Assembly (NCBI GenBank): GCA_963786395.1
Contig: CAWAZD010000010.1
Location: 62,001 to 126,000 of the forward strand
Direction: 5' to 3'
Length of the DNA: 64,000 nucleotides
Source of the DNA: Fen-1301 sp963786395
GTDB taxonomy: Bacteria; Bacteroidota; Ignavibacteria; Ignavibacteriales; Ignavibacteriaceae
The stretch's first letter is position 1, and every line of letters starts with the position of its first letter. Shown piece after piece: positions 57,696-64,000 of this stretch. The translations under genes were made by a program, and so were the position numbers. The notes beneath the pieces are model-generated. The model saw only the letters and a program-made list of their open reading frames with translations, was not told the origin of the DNA and ran no database searches.

Positions 57696-59063
57696 ATGTT
57701 CAGCGCTATAAGGGAATATTTCGTCCCGCCTGTTTTCGCGGATGACGAGCAAAAGACAAGTACAGCACGCATTCTGTTCCTGGCATTTAAATTCTATTAT
57801 CTACTTTCAATACTTGTGTTGATTGGGGATATTTTTATTTTTGTGCGCAAGCTCCAGATTCTTCTTATAGTTTTATTATTTCTCATAATTCTTAGTATCG
57901 CCAGGTATTTAGCATTCAGGGGGAAGATTCTTCACGCAGGTTATTTAATAGTTGCCTTTTTATGGTGTGTCTACACTCCCGCCATTTGGTTCTCGGGCGG
58001 AGTTACCAGTCTACTTGCTGTGTCGTATATAATAATTTCAATTCTGGCTGGATTACTTCTTGGAAGACGGACATCAATAATTATAGCAGTAATAAGTTGT
58101 TTCACATTATTGTTTATGTATTTATCGGGATCCTACGGGATAAATCCATCAAAGTATTTTCCGGTTCCTCCGGGGTCAATACTTTTTTTATGGTTCTCAT
58201 CATTCCTGATAATAGTTCCTATGATCAATTTAGCCCTGCAGATACTAAGGGAAGCGCTTTCTCTTAAGCGCAAGGAAGTCGCAGAACGAAAGAAAGCAGA
58301 AGTTGCGCTTAGGGAAAACGAAGTTCAATTAATTGCAGCCAAAGAAGAAGCAGAAGATTTAAGCCGGCTCAAAACAACCATACTTAATAACATGAGCCAT
58401 GAATTACGAACACCCCTCATAGGAATAATGGGGTTTGCTGAGGCGCTTGAATCTGAAATTAAAGATCCTTTTCTGAAGAATATGGTTACCCAGATTTCTA
58501 CAAGTTCAAAACGTTTATCTGATACACTGAACCTTCTCCTCGATTTATCAAAGATGGAATCAGAAAAATTAAATGCAGTATATAAAAATATTAACCTTTC
58601 AGAAGTAACCAGGTATAGAGTTGTCAATTATGAAGGATCAGCTAAAGCAAAAGAACTCACATTAAAAACCATGATTAAAGAGGAAAATATTGCAGCAACA
58701 ACTGATGAAAGGATGTTTTCGCAAATACTTGATAACCTTTTAAATAATGCAATTAAATTTACCAACTCTGGGGGAATCCTTGTTGTACTCGACAAAGCGG
58801 TAAGCCGGGTAGATAATGTTCAGAAGCAAATTGTAAAACTTAAAGTAACAGATACCGGAATAGGCATAGCACCGGAGAATTACAAACTTATCTTTGAAGA
58901 GTACCGGCAGGTAAGTTCCGGGCTCAGCCGTTCATTCCAGGGCACAGGACTCGGCTTAACAATTACAAAACGGTTTGTAGAAATACTCGGGGGGGAAATT
59001 ACCGTAGAAAGCAAACTCGGAGTAGGTTCCACATTCACTGTCACACTGCCTATATCAAGATGA
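57696..59063 (+). CDS. Membrane sensor kinase, PAS-less paralog
   Basis: 455 residues, matching the upstream kinase at both ends: AIREYFVPPVFADDEQKTS plus the same six-helix input, then directly the linker, HisKA box NNMSHELRTPLIG with His235, and HATPase with NNAIKF, DTGIGIAP and GTGLGLTITKRFVEILGG. The PAS region (about 250 residues) is missing or was never there. Likely a tandem duplication. No response regulator is nearby; it may share a regulator with its neighbour. Confidence 0.92.
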   Translation: MFSAIREYFVPPVFADDEQKTSTARILFLAFKFYYLLSILVLIGDIFIFVRKLQILLIVLLFLIILSIARYLAFRGKILHAGYLIVAFLWCVYTPAIWFSGGVTSLLAVSYIIISILAGLLLGRRTSIIIAVISCFTLLFMYLSGSYGINPSKYFPVPPGSILFLWFSSFLIIVPMINLALQILREALSLKRKEVAERKKAEVALRENEVQLIAAKEEAEDLSRLKTTILNNMSHELRTPLIGIMGFAEALESEIKDPFLKNMVTQISTSSKRLSDTLNLLLDLSKMESEKLNAVYKNINLSEVTRYRVVNYEGSAKAKELTLKTMIKEENIAATTDERMFSQILDNLLNNAIKFTNSGGILVVLDKAVSRVDNVQKQIVKLKVTDTGIGIAPENYKLIFEEYRQVSSGLSRSFQGTGLGLTITKRFVEILGGEITVESKLGVGSTFTVTLPISR

Positions 59064-59369
59064 CCCAAAAGTGCAGAGACCTGAGAATCCCGGAGATTCT
59101 TCACATTACTGCCAATAACCACAATTGATAAGAGACGATTAGTCAAATTAGAATTGGTGATTGTAAGGGGATGAATCCCCTAAAATAACATTTGTTTATT
59201 GTCCTTCCTCCCAGGCATAAAATGCCTGGGCTATAACAGAGGAGATTCTTCACTTCACTTCGTTTCCCTGACAATCCGGGACTCAAGTTTTGAATAACAT
59301 TTTCTGTTCAAATCGTTTCATTAGTAAAGACATATTCCTTATTTTTAATTCTGTTAATTTGGGATATTA
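59064..59369. other. Intergenic region with hairpin and GATTCTTCAC repeats
   Basis: No gene visible. GAATCCCGGAGATTCTTCAC near 59090 and GGAGATTCTTCACTTCAC near 59240 belong to a motif seen also at 6663 and 61733. CCAGGCATAAAATGCCTGG (about 59212-59230) followed by GCTATAAC belongs to the same hairpin type as 668-690. Confidence 0.6.
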
Positions 59370-60815
59370 ATGAAATTTCTACACATAATCCTTTTTCTGG
59401 TTGTTTTATTTAATACAACTATTCTGTATTCCCAGGATTATACTCCTGCGCTAATCCCCTTACCAGCTCATTTAAAATGGAATCAAGGGAATTTCAAGCT
59501 CTCACCTGATACTCGTATAATATGTCAATCGCCCCGGCTTCGGGACTACCTGGTACAGCAAATTAAATTATACACAGGATTAAATTTACATGCTGCACAA
59601 CAGGGTGCTACTGAAAATATTATACTTCTTAAAATAGATCCCTTATTTACTGATACAAACAAAGAAGCATATAACCTGACGGTTTCAAAAGAAAAGATTA
59701 TTCTTTCCTCTTCAAGAGAAGTGGGGATATTCAGAGGACTGCAGACACTCTTCCAGATGATCCCTTCAACAGTTAAGATACTAAAGATCAGCAAACCCGT
59801 TGGAATTAATTGCTGCAATATATCCGACAAACCTGAGTTTCAATGGCGGGGATTAAACCTCGACTGCTGCCGTCATTTCATGACAAAAGATTTTGTGAAA
59901 AGATATATTGATTTACTCGCATACTATAAACTGAATAGATTTCACTGGCATCTTACTGACGACCAGGGATGGCGTATTGAAATAAAAAAATATCCTAAAC
60001 TAACACAGGTTGGCGCGTTGCGGAATGAAGCCGATGGATCTGTCTATGGAGGATATTATACACAGGAGGACATTAAAGAAGTAGTTGCTTACGCGAGTTC
60101 CCGGTTCATAACAATTGTGCCTGAAATAGAAATGCCGGGTCATAGCCTGGCGTCCTTATCTGCCTATCCCGAAAACTCCTGCACAGGCGGACCATTCAAG
60201 GTCGCTAATACATGGGGAGTATTTGAAGATATTTACTGCGCCGGAAGAGATTCCACATTTATATTTCTAAAGAATATAATTGATGAGGTAGTACAATTAT
60301 TCCCCGGCAATTATATCCATATAGGCGGCGACGAAGCTCCAAAGAACAGATGGAAAGAGTGTCCGCTTTGCCAGGCAAGAATAAAAGCCGAAGGCTTAAA
60401 AGATGAGAATGAACTTCAGAGCTGGTTTACTAAAAAGATTACCGCATACATTACATCCAAAGGAAAGAAAGTAATTGGATGGGATGAAGTTCTTCAGGGA
60501 GGAGCGGCTCCCGGTATCATAATACAATCATGGCAGAGTTTTCAGGGAGCAATTGACGCGGCTAAGATTAATCACTATACAATCTGCTCACCTGAATCGA
60601 AAACCTATTTCAATACTGCGCCTGAGCAACTGGATTTACAAACGGCATATTCATTCAACCCTGTACCCGATTCGCTGACTTCTTTAGAACGGAAATATGT
60701 ATTGGGCGGCGAAGCAAATTTATGGACTGAATATCTGCCTCAGGAGAAAGTTGACGGCAATATGTTTCCCCGGCTACTTGCACTTGCTGAAGTTCTATGG
60801 ACATACCCACAATTA

Positions 60816-60921
60816 TCATTCCCTCGATACTGATCTTGTCATCCAGCGAAAGCGGGGATCCCCTGAATACTTCAAATGGTTCCCGGGAAGGAAAAGAATC
60901 TCCTTTTCTTTCCGCCAATTA
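60816..60921. mobile_element. Possible insertion carrying the palindromic repeat
   Basis: The segment lies between LWTYPQ and NYANF codons where related enzymes have only a few residues. CAATTA occurs at 60810-60815 and again at 60916-60921 and could be a target-site duplication. Removing exactly 106 bp does not restore the frame, so either the true edges differ by a base or another indel is present. Confidence 0.35.
60836..60865. repeat. Palindromic repeat inside the GH20 gene
   Basis: In reverse complement it reads GGGGATCCCCGCTTTCGC, then TGGATGACAA, matching the intergenic copy at 6503-6530 except for one substitution and one missing base. Confidence 0.85.
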
Positions 60922-61708
60922 CGCTAACTTCTATTCCCGCGTGCAAAGATCTTATCCTGATTTAACCGCGCTTGGAATAAACTATGGCATCGAGTCAAAA
61001 GTATACAACTATAAAACTTTTTATGATAATAATAAAAACGAATTTACAGTTACACTTAACTCCATTCAGAAAAAGGCACAGATAAGATATACTACAGATG
61101 GCAGTGAACCCTCACCCGGTTCGTTATTGTATCAAGCACCAATAATTATAGCCAAACCTCTCAGTCTTAAAGTCGCATCCTTTTATGACAATCATATGAC
61201 GGGATCATACAACAATCTGTCATTTGTCTTTCATAAAGCGATTAATTCTAAAATTACAATAACCGGACTTTACGCAGACCGTTACAGCGGTGGTGGAATG
61301 CAGGCGCTTACAGACGGCATCAGAGGAACGACTAATTTTCACGATGGTTTATGGCAGGGGTATGAAGGAATTGATTTTGAAGGTGTAATCGATTTGGACA
61401 CAGAGAAGGAGATAAACAGAGTATCAACCACATTTTTATCCGATGTTGAGTCATGGATATTTCTTCCTGAGTATGTTGAAATATCAATATCGTTAGATAA
61501 CATAAGTTATGGGAATATCGTAACTATCAACAATAGTGTTCCATTAACAGAAAGAACAGTATTTATTAAAGAGTATGCCGCTTCATTCAGCGGCGGAAAA
61601 GCCCGGTACATAAAAGTAAAAGCAGTTAGCATTAAAAAATGTCCTTCATGGCATACTGGAGCCGGAAAGGACGCATGGCTTTTCATTGATGAAATAGCCG
61701 TGGAATAA

Positions 61709-62210
61709 ACTGAGCGAAATGACGAATCTCAGAGATTCTTCACTCCCCTCAGTTTTGTTTCAGAATAAAATCTCTTTCCGTACTTTTCTTTGAAGAAAAG
61801 TACCAAAAGAACTTCGGCTGTAAATCATTGGGCTAAAAATTCAGCGCTCCGTTTAGCCGATATATAATTTCAACTGGCGGAAATAAACTCGCCCCGCAAA
61901 GCGGGGCTCAAACATATTTCCTCATCTGCTCCATGGCATTGTTTACATCTTATCACATGCTGAATTTTCTTAACGCCAATGATTTAATGCCGGGAACAAA
62001 TAAGGACAAATTCATTTCCCTAAATATCGTAACAAGTTGAAAGTGGGAACACTGAATCGCCTTTCTTCAATATTCCTGCTACCATAAAGGCACAATAAAC
62101 ACCGGCACCGGCAAAGTTAGCATGTGCCTGAGCGACTTATCCCTGACGAGAATTCAAAGAAAAGTAAATAAAACTTCCTTATTTTTATTCATGATAAAAT
62201 TGGAATAAAG
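61709..62210. other. 502-bp intergenic region, probable long dispersed repeat
   Basis: No gene visible. Features: GAATCTCAGAGATTCTTCAC (61723-61742), a GTACTTTTC...GAAAAGTAC hairpin (about 61777-61803), and CGCCCCGCAAAGCGGGGC (about 61891-61908). The arrangement and GC-richer composition look like a degenerate repeat unit rather than unique regulatory DNA. Confidence 0.5.
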
Positions 62211-64000
62211 ATGAAACTATTTTCTTTCCCTATACTCATGATTCTTGTAGTTTTATTCACTACACCTCAACTACTTGCTCAGAAGAAAATCCCGCAGTTT
62301 AATGATAATCTTATCAAATATGTAGATCCCTTTATCGGCACCGGAGGACACGGGCACACATATCCCGGAGCTACTGTTCCATTCGGAATGGTGCAGTTAA
62401 GCCCTGATTCAAAGACTCACGGTTGGGACTGGTGCTCCGGCTACCACTATTCCGATTCAACAATATCAGGATTCAGCCACACACATCTTAGCGGAACAGG
62501 TGCCGCGGATCTTGGCGATATTCTTTTTATGCCCTTCACCGGCAATATAAATAAAGATTCCACCTATGAATACAAATCACTATTCTCGCATCAGAAAGAA
62601 TCCGCATCACCCGGGTATTACTCCGTTTTCCTTGAAGACTATAAAATACAAACCGAGTTTACAGTAACTGAAAGAACAGGATACCACAGGTACACATTTC
62701 CTGCATCAGCGGAACAGCACGTTCTGATAGACCTGGTGCATGGAATATCCGACAGATACACATACTCAGAATTAAAAATAATTGATGATCATACAATTGA
62801 AGGATTCAGACGATCAAAAGGATGGGCAAAAGACCATACTGTTTTTTTCTCCGCTGTGTTTTCAAAAGCATTCCCTAATGATGTCAGCAACTTTAAAGGC
62901 AGGCAGAATAATCCTGCATTTTGATATTAAAGACAATTCACCGCTGGAAATTAAAGTCGGCATCTCACACACATCAATAGCAGGGGCAAAGGCGAACCGT
63001 CTTAAAGAAATACCCGGCTGGAACTTTGAACTGGTAAAAAAGAAAGCTGCGGCAGAATGGAATAAGTACCTTAATAAAATTCAGGTTGAAGGGGGAACCG
63101 ATAAACAAAAAAGAATATTCTACACATCCCTTTATCATACAATGGTAGTCCCCAATGTTCTAAACGATGTTGACGGAAGTTATATCGGCATGGACAGGAA
63201 GATCCATAAAACAAAAGGAGAGAACATGTACACAGTCTTCTCCCTGTGGGACACATTTCGAGCAGCCAATCCATTATATTCAATAATACTGCCCGGCAAA
63301 TACAAGGCGTTCGTACATTCGCTTATACAAAAATCTAAAGAAGCGGGCACACTGCCAGTGTGGGAACTCGCGTCAAACGAAACCTGGTGCATGATCGGCT
63401 CGCCCGCCATTCCTGTAATTGCCGACGCGGTAATGAAGGGATTCCTTTCACAATCAGAAATAAAGGATGCATGGAAACAGGTTAAAAAGACAGTAATGGA
63501 AGATACCCGCGATATGAACTTCTACAAAGAATATGGATTTATACCGGCGGATAAAGACCGGGAGTCTGTTTCTAAGACTCTTGAATATGCATACGCCGAC
63601 TGGTGCGCGGCACTGATAGCAAAGCAGGCTGGCGACAAACCTTCATACTTATCATTATTACAAAGGGCGCAGAATTATAAAAGTCTATACAGCCCTTCAG
63701 ATAAATTCTTCCGTCCCAGAAGCAATGGCAATTGGAAACCGTTCTTTGATCCCTACTCGGTAAGCGGTGATTTTACAGAAGCCAACGCGTGGCAGTATGC
63801 GTTCTTTGTCCCGCAGGATATTGACGGACTGGCGGAACTTTACGGCGGTAAAAAAGAACTGGCTGAAAGGATTGATTCACTCTTTATTGCTGCTTCAGTA
63901 TTAAACGGAATGGACCAGCCGGACATAACCGGACTGATCGGTCAATACGTGCATGGCAACGAACCCAGCCACCACATTGCGTATCTTTATGATTACTGCG
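62211..64000 (+). CDS. GH92 alpha-mannosidase-like protein, frameshifted and 3'-truncated by the window
   Basis: The first frame (62211-62924) has a signal peptide ending LLAQ and the family start KYVDPFIGTGGHGHTYPGAT, then SHTHLSGTGAADLGDILFMP. Near 62905 the frame changes by one base; the next frame reads LHFDIKDNSPLEIKVGISHTS, then FYTSLYHTMVVPN, YTVFSLWDTFRAANPLYS, SVSGDFTEANAWQYAFFVPQD and GNEPSHHIAYLYDYC to the window end. GH92 enzymes are Ca-dependent exo-alpha-mannosidases. A GH20 gene upstream suggests breakdown of N-glycan-type material. Confidence 0.88.

Larger units (their letters stand above)
59370..61708 (+). pseudogene. GH20 beta-N-acetylhexosaminidase interrupted by a repeat insertion
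   Basis: The first frame (59370-60833) has a signal peptide, a GH20b domain, and the catalytic domain with FHWHLTDDQGWRIEIK, VPEIEMPGHS, the acid pair Asp321-Glu322 in HIGGDEAPK, and VIGWDEVLQGG, running to LAEVLWTYPQ. A different frame (60797-61708) resumes with NYANFYSRVQRSYP and LTALGINYG, then a chitobiase-C-like domain (IRYTTDGSEPSPGS) and an F5/8-like end. About 100 extra bases separate the two conserved parts and contain the dispersed palindrome. As read, the enzyme would stop at 60833 without its last barrel segment and carbohydrate-binding domains. Confidence 0.85.

Noticed and set aside
60797..61708. Independent secreted 303-residue protein
   Set aside because: Its first 40 residues come from the inserted repeat, and the rest matches the end of GH20.
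1..64000. T9SS machinery genes, rRNA, tRNA or prophage in the window
   Set aside because: Only T9SS cargo proteins are seen. No por/gld-type gene, RNA gene, integrase or phage structural gene could be recognised.

Overview
The window is AT-rich chromosomal DNA that looks like the Ignavibacteria/Chlorobi side of the Bacteroidota. The evidence is two proteins with type IX secretion (T9SS) C-terminal sorting domains carrying the NYPNPFNPST signature, a TonB receptor paired with a DUF4249-type lipoprotein, a Bacteroidota-type LptD-like barrel, a histone-H1-like small protein, FemAB-like GNAT proteins and many multihaem c-type cytochromes. No rRNA, tRNA, CRISPR array, phage or transposase gene was recognised.

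Layout. 1-6451: end of an LEA14-like protein, a repeat-rich spacer, then ROK sugar kinase, LptD-like protein, YacP-like NYN protein and a T9SS-exported M14 carboxypeptidase. 6923-11756: three FemAB-like acyltransferases and one family-4 glycosyltransferase, probably surface-polymer biosynthesis. 11952-14095: sensor kinase and a secreted DUF5683-like protein. 14120-23326 (minus strand): mtaB, rpsA, cmk, dnaX, free-Met-R-sulfoxide reductase, lon. 23486-28559: outer-membrane protein, inositol monophosphatase, TonB receptor and lipoprotein. 28976-34801 (minus): a five-gene operon with four multihaem cytochromes (about 35 haem motifs) and an outer-membrane beta-barrel, the most striking part of the window. 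35025-36202: a YwqK-like protein and a membrane protein. 36221-39680 (minus): lower histidine-degradation genes. 39856-47990: response regulator, glycogen synthase, two envelope proteins, rpiB, glyA, tatC, polyprenyl synthase. 47987-49786 (minus): stress protein, cNMP-binding protein, HisA-related protein. 49908-53570: hydrolase, BioY, Fe-S reductase, histone-like protein. 53929-64000: CapA-like protein, two paralogous sensor kinases, GH20 hexosaminidase and the start of a GH92 mannosidase.

The cytochrome operon reads as an electron conduit from periplasm to cell surface. It holds a small tetrahaem protein, a 14-haem protein, a haem lipoprotein, a barrel that could form the pore, and a nine-haem protein that a T9SS tag would place on the surface. 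This is inference from motifs and gene order; nothing in the sequence shows substrate or direction.

At least nine genes carry frame breaks: a sensor kinase, mtaB, cmk, dnaX, a YwqK-like gene, glgA, glyA with about five breaks, GH20 and GH92. In nearly all of them both sides still encode conserved sequence, so most are probably one-base assembly errors. GH20 differs: its break coincides with a palindromic repeat that also occurs in three intergenic regions. Spacers also carry several hairpin repeat families and unusual 10-11 bp tandem arrays.
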